Origin: Sutcliffiella horikoshii
GTDB taxonomy: Bacteria; Bacillota; Bacilli; Bacillales; Bacillaceae_I
Assembly (NCBI RefSeq): GCF_021991925.1
Contig: NZ_RXZI01000001.1
Coordinates: forward strand, 434,001-498,000
Direction: 5' to 3'
Length of the DNA: 64,000 bases
Part shown: piece after piece, positions 33,861 to 44,376 of the stretch
Numbering within the stretch: position 1 is the stretch's first letter
Layout: each line of letters begins with the position of its first letter
Notes under the pieces: generated by a model
Seen by the model: the letters and a program-made list of their open reading frames with translations, nothing else
Told to the model about the DNA's origin: nothing
Databases searched by the model: none
Position numbers and translations under genes: made by a program

Positions 33861-34415
33861 TCACCTTTCAATAGGCAAAGCACCCTCAGGTGGCTGGAAT
33901 GGATTCTCCTTGTCTATATGATCATAGAACATGACTCCATGCAAATGATCAATTTCGTGTTGAAATACGATGGCAACCAAGCCTTTGAGACGCAGTTTCA
34001 ACTCTTCCCCCTGCAAATTGGTTGCTTTCACCGTGACTCTTGCATATCTAGGTACAAGTCCTGGAACGTCCCTTTCCACTGAAAGGCACCCTTCTCCAGT
34101 AGTCAGGTAGCTTCTTTCTACTGAGTGGCTGATGATTCTTGGGTTGAAGAGTGCATAGCTATGTAATTTCCCTGATTCATCTGTGATATGAACAGCAATC
34201 ATTTTTTTTGCCACATTGATTTGCGGTGCTGCCAATCCCACTCCTGGTCGTAAGTTATGCTGCAAGGAAACTTCTGGATTTTGGCTATTTTGAAGATACT
34301 CCATCATTTTTGCAAGGATAGCTGCATCTTCCTGTGAAGGGGGAAGTGCGACATCACTCGCTACAGACCGTAATGTAGGGTGTCCTTCTTTTATAATATC
34401 ATTGGTTGTAAGCAT
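33861..34415 (-). CDS. def: Peptide deformylase
   Basis: Removes the N-formyl group from new polypeptides. The 184-aa protein has all three deformylase motifs: GVGLAAPQ (58-65), EGCLSV with the metal ligand Cys110, and QHEIDH with His153, Glu154 and His157. Size and insertions fit the type II enzymes of Gram-positives, like DefB/YkrB of B. subtilis, which holds the same place beside ykrA and ykyA. AGGAG precedes the ATG. Confidence 0.97.
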   Translation of the reverse strand: MLTTNDIIKEGHPTLRSVASDVALPPSQEDAAILAKMMEYLQNSQNPEVSLQHNLRPGVGLAAPQINVAKKMIAVHITDESGKLHSYALFNPRIISHSVERSYLTTGEGCLSVERDVPGLVPRYARVTVKATNLQGEELKLRLKGLVAIVFQHEIDHLHGVMFYDHIDKENPFQPPEGALPIER

Positions 34416-34626
34416 GACTTCACTCCTATCTTTAATACATATACTATACTCTATACATCAGTATATATGGTAACTAATATAAATCATGATATATTTTATC
34501 AAAAGCATAGGTGTAGATAAAATAATTCAGATGTTCAAAGGTTATTTTATTCTATATCAATTTAATATTGTCAAAATTAGCAATAAAATTTATAGTTAAA
34601 GAGAAGAAATGTAAGGGGGATTTAAA

Positions 34627-35292
34627 TTGCGTTTGTGGAAAAGTAGTATATGTTCTGGTGCTCTTGCTTTTTCACTACTATTATCAGGATGTTCGAACGG
34701 GGAATCTCCAGAGCAGGAGATCTTTGAGACATTGGAAAAGGTAGTGGAGCTAGAGGCAAGCTTTGAAGAACAACAGGAACCTTTATTGGAATTGGAAAAA
34801 AAAGAATCTGCCATTTATGAAGAGATCTTAAGCCTTGGGATGAAAGAATTTGATCAGATTGTCAAGCTTTCACAAGAAGGACTTGGGTTGGTAGAGGAAA
34901 AAGAAGCCGCAATGGAAGAAGAGAAAAAGAGTATTGAGGCAGCACGTGAACAATTTGAAGAAGTGAAGGCTTCCATGGAGTCGTTGGAGGACGAAGAGCT
35001 TAAAAAAGAGGCTCAGTCCTTATATCAACTTATGGAGCAACGTTATGAAGCTTATATGACGTTATGGAATCACTATAAGGAATCGATGGTAATTGAAAAG
35101 GACATGTATGAGCTTTTTCAGACAGAAGACCTTACATTGGAAGAACTGCAAATGCAAATCAATAATCTAAATGAAAAATACGATAAGATCAATGAAGCAA
35201 ATGATTCTTTCAATGATTATACTGTGCAATATAATGAAGCCAAACTTGAATTTTATAAAAAAGCAGGTTTGGATGTAACCTATAATAATTAA
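34627..35292 (+). CDS. ykyA: YkyA-like cell-wall lipoprotein
   Basis: A 221-aa lipoprotein: signal sequence with lipobox LLSGC (Cys about residue 22), then a long, highly charged alpha-helical body rich in Glu and Lys with coiled-coil periodicity (about 30-205). It resembles YkyA of B. subtilis, a putative cell-wall-binding lipoprotein of unknown role. The start is TTG at 34627, with AAGGGGGA six bases upstream. Position between def and pdhA is the same as in B. subtilis. Confidence 0.88.
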   Translation: MRLWKSSICSGALAFSLLLSGCSNGESPEQEIFETLEKVVELEASFEEQQEPLLELEKKESAIYEEILSLGMKEFDQIVKLSQEGLGLVEEKEAAMEEEKKSIEAAREQFEEVKASMESLEDEELKKEAQSLYQLMEQRYEAYMTLWNHYKESMVIEKDMYELFQTEDLTLEELQMQINNLNEKYDKINEANDSFNDYTVQYNEAKLEFYKKAGLDVTYNN

Positions 35293-35308
35293 CAGGATCC
35301 TTACCAGA

Positions 35309-35345
35309 GTAACCCATGGGGCGTCAATGCTTCTGTGGGTTTTTG
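35309..35345 (+). terminator. Probable terminator after ykyA
   Basis: AACCCA and TGGGTT pair across a 19-base loop, followed by TTTTG. It is weaker than the neighbouring terminators. Confidence 0.5.
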
Positions 35346-35658
35346 TTTTGTTCGTGAAAAATACTTTTTGGCGAAAATTGTTTTATAACAACAAGGGCAA
35401 AATGTACTAATATTCATATGCCAGAATAGTCATTTCCCTTTCAATGATTAAGTTTGAATGATAGTGGGAAAGGAATATATAGTGTCAATTTATTATTAAA
35501 AGATAATATGGTGCGGGTAGAGGGGTTAGGAATATAATACAGATGTTCTAATTGTATTAGTACAGATGCTCTTTATAAAAATATATTTTACATTTATTGG
35601 GTTGTAAAAACTGAATGTAAGCAAAGAGATTGACGGGATTATTGAGGTTGTTGTAAAC

Positions 35659-35687
35659 TTGACCTTGGTTAAAAGTTGTATTAATAT
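35659..35687 (+). promoter_or_regulatory. Likely sigma-A promoter of the pdh operon
   Basis: TTGACC and TAATAT are separated by 17 bases. The start would be near 35694, leaving a leader of about 185 bases before pdhA. In the rest of the 587-base gap before pdhA I see no gene. Confidence 0.6.
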
Positions 35688-35879
35688 TTTTCTTGGAAAC
35701 ATTAATACAGGATATTTTTTGCTTGGTAGGAAAATTACTGGCAAGTTAAAGAAGAGGAAAGATACGTTTTTGCATCACAAACAGAAAAATGTCTTTTAAA
35801 ACATGTTTTTGGGTAACCTATCTTTGTATGTAATGATGTATTAAATAGTTCTCTTAATAGAAAGGAAGAGGTGACGTAG

Positions 35880-36995
<1,116 letters not shown>

Positions 36996-36998
36996 GCC

Positions 36999-37976
36999 AT
37001 GGCGCAAATGACTATGATTCAAGCAATCACTGATGCGTTACGCACAGAATTGAAAAATGACGAAAACGTCTTGCTTTTCGGTGAAGACGTTGGTCAAAAC
37101 GGTGGGGTTTTCCGTGCAACTGAAGGCCTTCAAGCTGAATTCGGAGAAGACCGCGTGTTTGACACGCCACTTGCAGAATCAGGAATCGGTGGACTTGCTG
37201 TCGGCTTCGGTGTTACTGGCTTCCGTCCTGTAATGGAAATCCAATTCTTCGGTTTCGTTTATGAAGTAATGGACTCTGTTAGTGGACAGCTTGCACGTAT
37301 GCGTTACCGTACAGGTGGACGCTGGACTGCACCAGTTACTATCCGCTCTCCATTCGGTGGAGGAGTTCACACACCTGAACTTCATGCAGACAGCTTAGAA
37401 GGACTTATGGCACAACAACCAGGTCTTAAAGTGGTTATTCCTGCAACTCCATATGATGCGAAAGGTCTTTTAATTTCTGCAATCCGTGATAACGACCCAG
37501 TTGTATTCTTGGAGCACATGAAATTATATCGTTCTTTCCGTCAAGAGGTACCGGAAGAAGAGTACACAATCGAAATCGGTAAAGCAGACGTTAAACGTGA
37601 AGGTTCCGACATCACAATGATCACTTATGGAGCAATGGTTCATGAGTGCTTAAAAGCTGCTGACCAGCTTGAAAAGGACGGCGTTTCTGCTGAAGTGATT
37701 GATATCCGTACAATCAGCCCATTGGACATCGACACAATCATTGCATCTGTTGAAAAGACAGGACGTGCCATTGTGGTTCAAGAAGCACAAAAACAAGCTG
37801 GTATCGGTGCAAGCATCGTAGCGGAAATTAACGACCGTGCGATCCTTAGCCTAGAAGCTCCAGTATTGCGTGTAGCTGCTCCTGATACGGTATTCCCATT
37901 CTCTCAAGCTGAGAGCGTATGGTTGCCAAATCACAAAGATGTATTGGAAACAGCTAAAAAAGTTCTTAACTTCTAA
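36999..37976 (+). CDS. pdhB: Pyruvate dehydrogenase E1 beta subunit
   Basis: Partner of PdhA in the E1 heterotetramer; it contributes the conserved Glu that activates the ThDP ring ([14 protein letters not shown] region). The 325-aa size is standard. AAGGAG precedes the ATG within the end of pdhA, and the genes are four bases apart, so translation is coupled. A 360-base gap with a palindromic repeat separates it from pdhC. Confidence 0.98.
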   Translation: MAQMTMIQAITDALRTELKNDENVLLFGEDVGQNGGVFRATEGLQAEFGEDRVFDTPLAESGIGGLAVGFGVTGFRPVMEIQFFGFVYEVMDSVSGQLARMRYRTGGRWTAPVTIRSPFGGGVHTPELHADSLEGLMAQQPGLKVVIPATPYDAKGLLISAIRDNDPVVFLEHMKLYRSFRQEVPEEEYTIEIGKADVKREGSDITMITYGAMVHECLKAADQLEKDGVSAEVIDIRTISPLDIDTIIASVEKTGRAIVVQEAQKQAGIGASIVAEINDRAILSLEAPVLRVAAPDTVFPFSQAESVWLPNHKDVLETAKKVLNF

Positions 37977-38103
37977 TTTAATATATATAAAATCGGCAAG
38001 GTCCGATTTAAATCACGAGAAGTCCATTCTTAGCCTTGCAAAGAGTGGGCTCTCCAATTTATACAAAGTATGCAGAAGAAGGGTATCTCGTTTTAGTAAT
38101 ATC

Positions 38104-38290
38104 TCTGTAGATTGGAGTGCAAGGTGTGAGACTCCTCGAAAATGCTAACGCATTTTCTTCGTGCGACGAATCGCTTCCGAAGCCTTCCTTGTCCTGCGGG
38201 GGAGAACGGTAGGTTGAGACCCCGCAACGAAGTGAGGAGGCTCAAGCATCGTCCCGCGGAAAGCGAACACCTGGAACGGAAATCTACAGA
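38104..38290. repeat. GC-rich palindromic repeat between pdhB and pdhC
   Basis: Perfect 10-bp ends (TCTGTAGATT and AATCTACAGA) enclose a GC-rich core (GAGACCCCGCAACGAAG, GAGGAGGCTCAAG, CCCGCGGAAAGCGAA) shared with the 10.7-kb copy. It also contains an inner TGCTAACGCA-type insertion not present there. Two short overlapping reading frames inside it are repeat artefacts. It fills half of the pdhB-pdhC gap. Confidence 0.8.
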
Positions 38291-38338
38291 AGTTAACAGA
38301 TTCCTGATAAAGCTATCTATCATAGGAGGTTGAAAACT

Positions 38339-39715
38339 GTGTCATTCGAATTTAAACTGCCAGATATCGGTGAAGGTATCCATGAAGGTGAAATCGTAAA
38401 GTGGTTCGTAAAACCAGGTGACGAAATCGAAGAAGATGATGTACTTTGTGAAGTACAAAATGATAAAGCAGTCGTAGAGATTCCATCTCCCGTAAAAGGG
38501 AAAGTTACGGAATTGAAAGTGGATGAAGGTACAGTTGCTACTGTAGGACAAACTATCATCACACTTGACGCTCCAGGTTATGAAGACCTTAAGTTCAAAG
38601 GTGATGACCACGGCAGCGATGACGAAAAGGCTGAAACGACATCTGATGAAAAAACAGAAGGACAAGTTCAAGCGACAGCTGAAGCTGGTCAAGATGTGAA
38701 AAAAGAAGAAGCACCTAAAGAAGAGCCAAAAGCGGAAACAGGCGCAGGCGCTCAGGAGCAAGTAGAAGTAGATCCTAACAAACGTGTTATCGCAATGCCT
38801 TCTGTACGCAAATATGCACGTGAAAAAGGCGTTGAAATCCGTCAAGTAGCTGGTTCTGGCGATAACGGACGTGTACTAAAGAGCGATATTGACGCATTCT
38901 TAAGCGGAGGCGGCGCTAAAGCTGAAGAAACTACGACTGAAGCGGTTCCTGCTGCTAAAGAAGAAACAAAAGCGGAAGCAAAACAAGAAAAACAAGCAAT
39001 TCCTGCTGGTCAATACCCTGAGACTCGTGAGAAAATGAGTGGTATGCGTCGTGCAATCGCAAAAGCGATGGTTAACTCTAAACACACTGCACCTCACGTA
39101 ACATTGATGGATGAGATCGATGTGACAGAGCTTGTTGCTCACCGCAAGAAATTCAAATCAGTTGCAGCAGACAAAGGTATTAAGTTAACATTCTTACCAT
39201 ACGTAGTTAAAGCACTTACATCTGCGTTACGCGAGTACCCTGTACTTAATACATCTCTAGATGATGCAACAGATGAGATTGTTCACAAGCATTATTACAA
39301 CATTGGAATCGCTGCTGATACAGAAAAAGGCTTATTGGTTCCTGTTGTGAAAGATGCGGATAGAAAGTCTATCTTCTCCATATCCAACGAGATCAACGAA
39401 CTTGCTGGAAAAGCGCGTGACGGTAAATTGGCTTCTGATGAGATGAAAGGTGCATCTTGCACAATCACAAACATCGGATCTGCTGGTGGACAATGGTTCA
39501 CACCGGTTATTAACCATCCTGAGGTTGCGATTCTAGGTATTGGTCGTATCGCAGAAAAACCTGTAGTGAAAGACGGAGAAATTGTAGTGGCTCCAGTTCT
39601 TGCATTATCACTAAGCTTTGACCATCGTATGATTGATGGCGCTACTGCTCAAAATGCGCTTAACCATATCAAGCGTCTATTGAACGATCCACAATTATTG
39701 TTAATGGAGGGTTAA
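38339..39715 (+). CDS. pdhC: Dihydrolipoamide acetyltransferase (E2) of PDH
   Basis: Core of the PDH complex; transfers the acetyl group to CoA. The 458-aa protein has one lipoyl domain (1-80, lipoylated Lys43 in [10 protein letters not shown]), a charged linker, a peripheral-subunit-binding domain (about 145-185, [13 protein letters not shown]), an Ala/Glu/Lys-rich linker and the catalytic domain (about 225-458) with DHRMIDG. The frame is open from a TTG at 38330, but that codon touches the AGGAGG. The GTG at 38339, 10 bases downstream, gives the standard [13 protein letters not shown] start. Confidence 0.98.
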   Translation: MSFEFKLPDIGEGIHEGEIVKWFVKPGDEIEEDDVLCEVQNDKAVVEIPSPVKGKVTELKVDEGTVATVGQTIITLDAPGYEDLKFKGDDHGSDDEKAETTSDEKTEGQVQATAEAGQDVKKEEAPKEEPKAETGAGAQEQVEVDPNKRVIAMPSVRKYAREKGVEIRQVAGSGDNGRVLKSDIDAFLSGGGAKAEETTTEAVPAAKEETKAEAKQEKQAIPAGQYPETREKMSGMRRAIAKAMVNSKHTAPHVTLMDEIDVTELVAHRKKFKSVAADKGIKLTFLPYVVKALTSALREYPVLNTSLDDATDEIVHKHYYNIGIAADTEKGLLVPVVKDADRKSIFSISNEINELAGKARDGKLASDEMKGASCTITNIGSAGGQWFTPVINHPEVAILGIGRIAEKPVVKDGEIVVAPVLALSLSFDHRMIDGATAQNALNHIKRLLNDPQLLLMEG

Positions 39716-39718
39716 TAA

Positions 39719-41131
39719 ATGGTAGTAGGAGATTTCGCAATTGATGTAGATACGCTTGTCATCGGTTCGGGCCCTGGCGGATATGTTGCTGCAATCCGCG
39801 CGGCTCAACTGGGACAAAAAGTAACAATCGTAGAAAAGAACACACTTGGTGGAGTATGTCTAAATGTTGGATGTATCCCTTCTAAAGCGTTAATTTCTGC
39901 AGGTCACCGCTTTGAAACAGCTCAACATTCTGAAGACATGGGAATCAAAGCTGAGAACGTAACAGTTGATTTCTCAAAAGTTCAAGAATGGAAAGCTGGA
40001 GTTGTGAAGAAATTGACTGGCGGAGTAGAAGGTCTACTAAAGGGGAATAAAGTAGATATCGTTTCTGGTGAAGCATACTTCGTAGACGGTAACACAGTTC
40101 GTATCATGGATGATAACTCTGCGCAAACTTACAAGTTCAATAACTGTATCATTGCAACAGGTTCTCGCCCAATCGAAATCCCGACTTTCAAGTACTCTAA
40201 ACGTGTTCTTGACTCTACAGGTGCATTGGCACTTAAAGAAATTCCAAAGAAACTAGTTGTTATCGGCGGAGGTTACATCGGTACTGAGCTAGGTACAGCT
40301 TATGCAAACTTTGGAACAGAAGTTGTCATTGTGGAAGCAGCAGATGAGATCTTGGCTGGATTTGAAAAGCAAATGAGCTCACTTGTAAAACGTAACCTGA
40401 AGAAAAAAGGCAACGTAGAAATCTTCACAAAAGCAATGGCTAAAGGTGTAGAAGAAACAGAAGATGGCGTGAAAGTTTCAATTGAAGTAAAAGGCGAAGA
40501 GCAAACAATCGACGCTGATTATGTATTGGTTACTGTAGGACGTCGTCCGAACACAGATGAGCTTGGCCTTGAGCAGGTTGGTGTAGAAATGACAGACCGC
40601 GGCGTTGTCAAAATCGACAAGCAGTGCCGCACTAGCGTTTCAAACATCTATGCGATTGGTGACATCGTGGATGGACCGCCTCTTGCACATAAAGCTTCTT
40701 ACGAAGGTAAGATCGCTGCAGAAGCAATTGCTGGTGAACCTGCTGAAATCGACTACTTAGGTATTCCAGCAGTAGTATTCTCAGAGCCAGAACTTGCATC
40801 TGTAGGATACACTGAGACTCAAGCAAAAGAAGAAGGAATCGAAGTAACAGCTGCCAAGTTCCCATTTGCTGCGAACGGCCGTGCATTGGCATTGAATGCA
40901 ACAGATGGTTTCTTGAAGCTAGTAACTCGTAAAGAAGATGGATTAATCATTGGTGCTCAAATTGCCGGTTCCAGCGCATCTGACATGATCGCTGAACTTG
41001 GTCTTGCAATCGAAGCTGGAATGACAGCGGAAGATATCGCAATGACTATCCATGCGCATCCAACGTTGGGAGAAATCACAATGGAAGCTGCAGAAGTGGC
41101 AATGGGAAGCCCAATTCACATTGTAAAATAA
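39719..41131 (+). CDS. pdhD: Dihydrolipoamide dehydrogenase (E3)
   Basis: FAD enzyme that reoxidises lipoamide with NAD+, shared by 2-oxo acid dehydrogenases. The 470-aa protein shows the FAD motif [10 protein letters not shown] (16-25), the redox disulfide Cys47-Cys52 ([13 protein letters not shown]), the NAD motif [12 protein letters not shown], and the catalytic His in HAHPTLGE near the C terminus. GGAGGG at the end of pdhC serves as ribosome site; the stop and start are four bases apart. A strong terminator closes the operon. Confidence 0.98.
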   Translation: MVVGDFAIDVDTLVIGSGPGGYVAAIRAAQLGQKVTIVEKNTLGGVCLNVGCIPSKALISAGHRFETAQHSEDMGIKAENVTVDFSKVQEWKAGVVKKLTGGVEGLLKGNKVDIVSGEAYFVDGNTVRIMDDNSAQTYKFNNCIIATGSRPIEIPTFKYSKRVLDSTGALALKEIPKKLVVIGGGYIGTELGTAYANFGTEVVIVEAADEILAGFEKQMSSLVKRNLKKKGNVEIFTKAMAKGVEETEDGVKVSIEVKGEEQTIDADYVLVTVGRRPNTDELGLEQVGVEMTDRGVVKIDKQCRTSVSNIYAIGDIVDGPPLAHKASYEGKIAAEAIAGEPAEIDYLGIPAVVFSEPELASVGYTETQAKEEGIEVTAAKFPFAANGRALALNATDGFLKLVTRKEDGLIIGAQIAGSSASDMIAELGLAIEAGMTAEDIAMTIHAHPTLGEITMEAAEVAMGSPIHIVK

Positions 41132-41141
41132 AGGATCGACT

Positions 41142-41179
41142 AAAAAGCCTCCTAACATTCTGGAGGCTTTTTTTTTTGA
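41142..41179 (+). terminator. Terminator of the pdh operon
   Basis: AAAAAGCCTCC and GGAGGCTTTTT form an 11-bp perfect stem with a long T run. Confidence 0.95.
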
Positions 41180-41192
41180 AAAGTATAAAATT

Positions 41193-41232
41193 CTCTGGAT
41201 TTCCATTCCAGGCACTTCGCTGCGGGCGGTTT
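41193..41232 (-). repeat. Fragment of the GC-rich palindromic repeat
   Basis: Read on the minus strand it gives GCAGCGAAGTGCCTGGAATG then GAAATCCAGAGAA, close to the right end of the copies at 10.8 and 38.2 kb (GCGAAGCGCCTGGAACG, GAAATC). Only the end is left. Confidence 0.55.
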
Positions 41233-41277
41233 GCCAAAATTCAATGCTGGAATAACAAAAATGCAGGCAACCACACC

Positions 41278-41670
41278 TTAATAAGTGGAACTACCTGCAT
41301 CGTTCAGAGCTTGTTCAATGGAAACGACAATGTCTTCTTTTTGTTTGGAGCCTTCCACCTGTGTTACTACTTCATTATGGTGAACGACAATTAAAGAAGG
41401 GGTCGACTTGACATTAAATTGCTTATATAAAATTTTCTCGTTCTCAGAGTGAACCACTTTCAAGTTAGCCACTTCATTTGGAAATGAATTTCTTAAATCA
41501 ATGATGGCATCATAATATGTATGTTCGTCTTGTAAGTTAGATTCGTCTGAAAAGAATACTAGTGTGTGTGCATCTTCCGGAAATTGAACGTGAGTAATCG
41601 ATTGATTTTCTTGGCAAGAAGACAAAATGAAAAAAGACAAAGTGAAAAAAATGACAGAGCCTCTAATCAT
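41278..41670 (-). CDS. slp: Slp-like small lipoprotein, thioredoxin-like without CxxC
   Basis: A 130-aa lipoprotein (signal sequence, lipobox LSSC about residue 19). The mature part looks like a thioredoxin fold (TLVFFSDES, then NVKSTPSLIVVHHNEVV), but the CxxC motif is missing, so redox activity is unlikely. B. subtilis has slp, a small peptidoglycan-associated lipoprotein, directly after pdhD; position and size suggest this is its counterpart, which I cannot confirm by alignment. AGTGAGGA fits the ATG at 41670; an ATG nine codons upstream is less likely. Confidence 0.7.
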   Translation of the reverse strand: MIRGSVIFFTLSFFILSSCQENQSITHVQFPEDAHTLVFFSDESNLQDEHTYYDAIIDLRNSFPNEVANLKVVHSENEKILYKQFNVKSTPSLIVVHHNEVVTQVEGSKQKEDIVVSIEQALNDAGSSTY

Positions 41671-41904
41671 GGCAATCCTCACTTTCTGTTTAAACATATA
41701 TAGGAACTTTGGAAGTTTGTTTATTAAAATCTGTTTTACTATTTGGTGCTATTCTACCACTAAAAATTATAGTTACTGTGCTTGTCATCGAAATGTTACA
41801 AAATTGAAAAATAGAATGCTCCTTCCTGGCATAATTATTACAAAGGTTTTCTTTTGCGATAAAACGGATACATAAATAGAAATATGCAGTAAGGAGCTGC
41901 TTTT

Positions 41905-42150
41905 ATGAAAAATTATGTGGTGTTTTTAATACAAAATATCTTTTGGGGGACATATAGTCTGATTGAATGGTTTTCTGCCAGGGACAAGATGCAGGCAAAA
42001 GTAATCCTCTTGGGTATTTTTATCTATCTTTGTTATACACTTGCCATGTCGATTATTCATAAAAAAAAGCAAGCTGCGTTAACTACTGCGATTAGTTTTA
42101 TTTTCTACTTTAGTTTCCAGAGTCTATTTTACTATCTGGTCTTCAGCTAG
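41905..42150 (+). CDS. Small membrane protein of unknown function
   Basis: Unrecognised 81-aa protein with about three hydrophobic segments (5-22, 31-50, 58-80) and a short basic loop (HKKKQ) near residue 53. AAGGAGC precedes the ATG at normal spacing, which supports expression. It stands alone between slp and the deacetylase lipoprotein; no function can be inferred. Confidence 0.65.
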   Translation: MKNYVVFLIQNIFWGTYSLIEWFSARDKMQAKVILLGIFIYLCYTLAMSIIHKKKQAALTTAISFIFYFSFQSLFYYLVFS

Positions 42151-42280
42151 ATGCAGGCCAGTATATCCTATGAAGAAAGCATTGTTTTTGATGCATAACT
42201 TAAAAATAATGAAAAACATTGCCTTCATATACTGATTGCTTGTATGATTAAAGATGAACCTTACATATGGAGGAAAGAAT

Positions 42281-43222
42281 ATGAAAAAATGGGTACTATC
42301 TGCATTGTTATTGCTCCTCCTTGTAGCTTGCGGGCAAACTGGACAAGTAGATGAAGAGCAAGGATCTGATGCAGTAGATAGTCAAACAGAAGAAAATGAA
42401 CCTACTGAAGATAAAGTAGACGATGAAGATGAGGTACCTGCTACAGCGCAGGAAGATCTAGCTGAAGAAAAGGAACCTGAAGCAGATAAATCTGAGGATA
42501 GTGGGGGAACAGAAGAAACAGAAGAAAACCAAGATACCACTAACGAAGATGGAACCAAAGAGACCCAAGAACCCCAATACATAGTGAATGAGAGTAATTG
42601 GACATTAGAACCGATCAATGATGCAAATCCTGACGTAGTATTATTGACAATTGATGATGCTCCCGATAGATATGCATTGGAAATGGCTACTATTCTTAAA
42701 GAACTAAATGTACAAGCCATATTCTTTGTGAACGGTCATTTCTTGGAAACGGAACAAGAACGGAACACACTCAAGCAAATCTATGACATGGGATTTCCAA
42801 TTGGAAACCATACGATGACGCATAAGTCTTTAAGGCAGTTAACGGAGGAAGAACAGTATGAAGAAATTGTTGCTTTAAGTGACAGGGTGGAAGAAATCAC
42901 AGGGGAACGTCCTCGTTTCTTCCGTGCCCCATTTGGTACGAATACTGATTATGCCAAAGAGCTCGTCAAACAAGAAGGAATGATCCTTATGAATTGGACG
43001 TATGGGTATGATTGGGAGACCGAATACATGGATGCTGAGGCACTTGCAGATATTATGGTAAACACAGAATTGCTAAGTAGTGGCAGCAACCTTCTCATGC
43101 ATGATAGAGAATGGACGAAAGATGCACTGGCCGATATTGTAAAGGGGCTACAGGCAAAGAATTATGACATCATGGACCCGGCTCTTATCGGTACAGAAGA
43201 GCAAGAAACCGAGTCAGAGTAA
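42281..43222 (+). CDS. Polysaccharide deacetylase lipoprotein
   Basis: A 313-aa surface lipoprotein (lipobox LLVAC, Cys about residue 17), then an 80-residue Glu/Asp/Thr-rich low-complexity spacer, then a NodB-type deacetylase domain (about 115-300). Motif 1 is LLTIDDAPD with the catalytic and metal Asp pair, motif 2 GNHTMTHKSL with two His ligands, motif 3 RAPFGTN. It probably de-N-acetylates peptidoglycan or another wall glycan. GGAGGAAAG fits the ATG at 42281. Confidence 0.88.
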   Translation: MKKWVLSALLLLLLVACGQTGQVDEEQGSDAVDSQTEENEPTEDKVDDEDEVPATAQEDLAEEKEPEADKSEDSGGTEETEENQDTTNEDGTKETQEPQYIVNESNWTLEPINDANPDVVLLTIDDAPDRYALEMATILKELNVQAIFFVNGHFLETEQERNTLKQIYDMGFPIGNHTMTHKSLRQLTEEEQYEEIVALSDRVEEITGERPRFFRAPFGTNTDYAKELVKQEGMILMNWTYGYDWETEYMDAEALADIMVNTELLSSGSNLLMHDREWTKDALADIVKGLQAKNYDIMDPALIGTEEQETESE

Positions 43223-43226
43223 CAGA

Positions 43227-43260
43227 AAAGCCCGCTATCTCTGATAGTGGGCTTTCATTT
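43227..43260. terminator. Bidirectional terminator after the deacetylase gene
   Basis: AAAGCCCGCTATC and GATAGTGGGCTTT form a 13-bp stem (one G-U) between convergent genes. Confidence 0.92.
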
Positions 43261-43264
43261 GTAT

Positions 43265-43690
43265 TTAGCGCTTATAATAATACATGATGCTGCCGGTAAA
43301 AAGTTTTAATTCTGCTTCAAGTTTCTTGGCAAGGAATTTACAGATCTCATTGGCTTTACCTTTGTCACCATGGGTACTTTGATCGTGCAGGGTGACTTGT
43401 ATGTATGGAAGAGGGTCTGTTCCTTCTGTGTTCTCAGGCTGGGTTCCAACTCCGATCAGAATCATTTTATAGCGGTCTTCCGTACCTTTTAGGTAAAACC
43501 ATTGTCCTTTTCCTTCCGGTTTTTCTTTGATTTCATATGGGAAGGCTGCCTCACTGTATTCCCACCCTAACTGTTTACCTGTCTTGGCAGTTATTTCTTT
43601 ATAGTATTGTAATAAATTCATTATATCTTCAGTGGTGAGCGTGTTCTCTTTTGATTTGGAGACAAGGTTAATGTATGCACTACTGGCCAT
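43265..43690 (-). CDS. Probable DUF1885 family protein
   Basis: A 141-aa cytosolic protein with the segment LLQYYKEITAKTGKQLGW followed by EAAFPYEIKE, which I recall from the DUF1885 family (structure known, function unknown). It has a conserved WFYLKG strand and a charged helix at the end. An upstream in-frame start exists, but TAGGAGTG fits the ATG at 43690. It converges on the deacetylase gene. Confidence 0.72.
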   Translation of the reverse strand: MASSAYINLVSKSKENTLTTEDIMNLLQYYKEITAKTGKQLGWEYSEAAFPYEIKEKPEGKGQWFYLKGTEDRYKMILIGVGTQPENTEGTDPLPYIQVTLHDQSTHGDKGKANEICKFLAKKLEAELKLFTGSIMYYYKR

Positions 43691-43844
43691 CAGATTCACT
43701 CCTAAATATGACAATTTCATCTTATACTATTCTAGCATTAGAGTAAAACAACTGACAATCACTAAGTGAAAATTCTTGCAAATCAGCTTTGTTATAAGTT
43801 ATAATAATATTCTGAATAACCAAATAATAAAAAGGAGGTAGCTT

Positions 43845-44144
43845 ATGAACTTATTTGACAAGCTTTATGATAACAATGAGAATGTCCCTGTTCGATTTGT
43901 TGGTTTTACGACTAAAGATGTTAGATATGATTTTGGTATTGTTTACACGAATATGTTTTTTGGTAAGCCTCTCGTCATCTGTATGCAAACTGGCCGTTCC
44001 ACACTCCTCGACCCTAAAGACATTACTGACTTAAACCACCTTCAACATGTATTCCGAATTGATTCTCAAGAGCAGGCAGAAGATCTTGCAGAATTCTTTA
44101 CAGAAGCCATCCCTTCCAGTCCATTTCAAGAACAATATGAATAG
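43845..44144 (+). CDS. Small protein, probable DUF3055 family
   Basis: A 99-aa protein with an alternating hydrophobic beta pattern (VPVRFVGFTTKDVRYDFGIV, VICMQTGRSTLLDP) and an acidic C-terminal helix. The pattern resembles DUF3055, an uncharacterised Firmicutes family; this is a weak memory-based match. AAGGAGGTAGC precedes the ATG. It lies directly upstream of the SR1 RNA gene. Confidence 0.65.
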   Translation: MNLFDKLYDNNENVPVRFVGFTTKDVRYDFGIVYTNMFFGKPLVICMQTGRSTLLDPKDITDLNHLQHVFRIDSQEQAEDLAEFFTEAIPSSPFQEQYE

Positions 44145-44249
44145 AACCTAATTGTATGTTAGAGGTCATCGTCTGGTATTGGACGGTGACCTTTTACATG
44201 TCAGCCATTTTTTTTAAGATTTTAACATCTATAAGACTATAAAAATAAA

Positions 44250-44260
44250 TGTGTTATACA
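44250..44260 (+). promoter_or_regulatory. CcpN-like operator at the SR1 promoter
   Basis: TGTGTTATACA fits the CcpN consensus TRTGHYATAYW at every position. It is the left part of an 11-bp perfect dyad (AAATGTGTTAT 44247-44257 with ATAACACATTT 44275-44285) centred on the -35 region. Confidence 0.65.
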
Positions 44261-44269
44261 ATATATCTA

Positions 44270-44298
44270 TTGACATAACACATTTAAAGGTTTATGAT
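44270..44298 (+). promoter_or_regulatory. Sigma-A promoter of SR1
   Basis: TTGACA and TATGAT separated by 17 bases, predicted start near 44305. Confidence 0.85.
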
Positions 44299-44311
44299 GT
44301 ATTTAACAACA

Positions 44312-44324
44312 TAAAGCGCTTTCA
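44312..44324. promoter_or_regulatory. cre site just downstream of the SR1 start
   Basis: TAAAGCGCTTTCA, with the palindrome AAAGCGCTTT, matches the CcpA cre consensus closely and lies about 8 bases after the predicted start, where bound CcpA would block elongation. Confidence 0.65.
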
Positions 44325-44376
44325 TTTTATGGCGACTTTGCAATAAAAATTTCTTTACGGAAAGAGGTTGAAGGGT

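Noticed and set aside
38093-38333. Two short frames between pdhB and pdhC, and similar ones at 10.3-10.8 kb
   Set aside because: They lie in the GC-rich palindromic repeat, where the lack of stops follows from composition; no ribosome sites.
42382-42720. Ser-rich 112-codon frame antisense to the deacetylase gene
   Set aside because: Mirror of the Glu/Asp-rich linker codons on the other strand.
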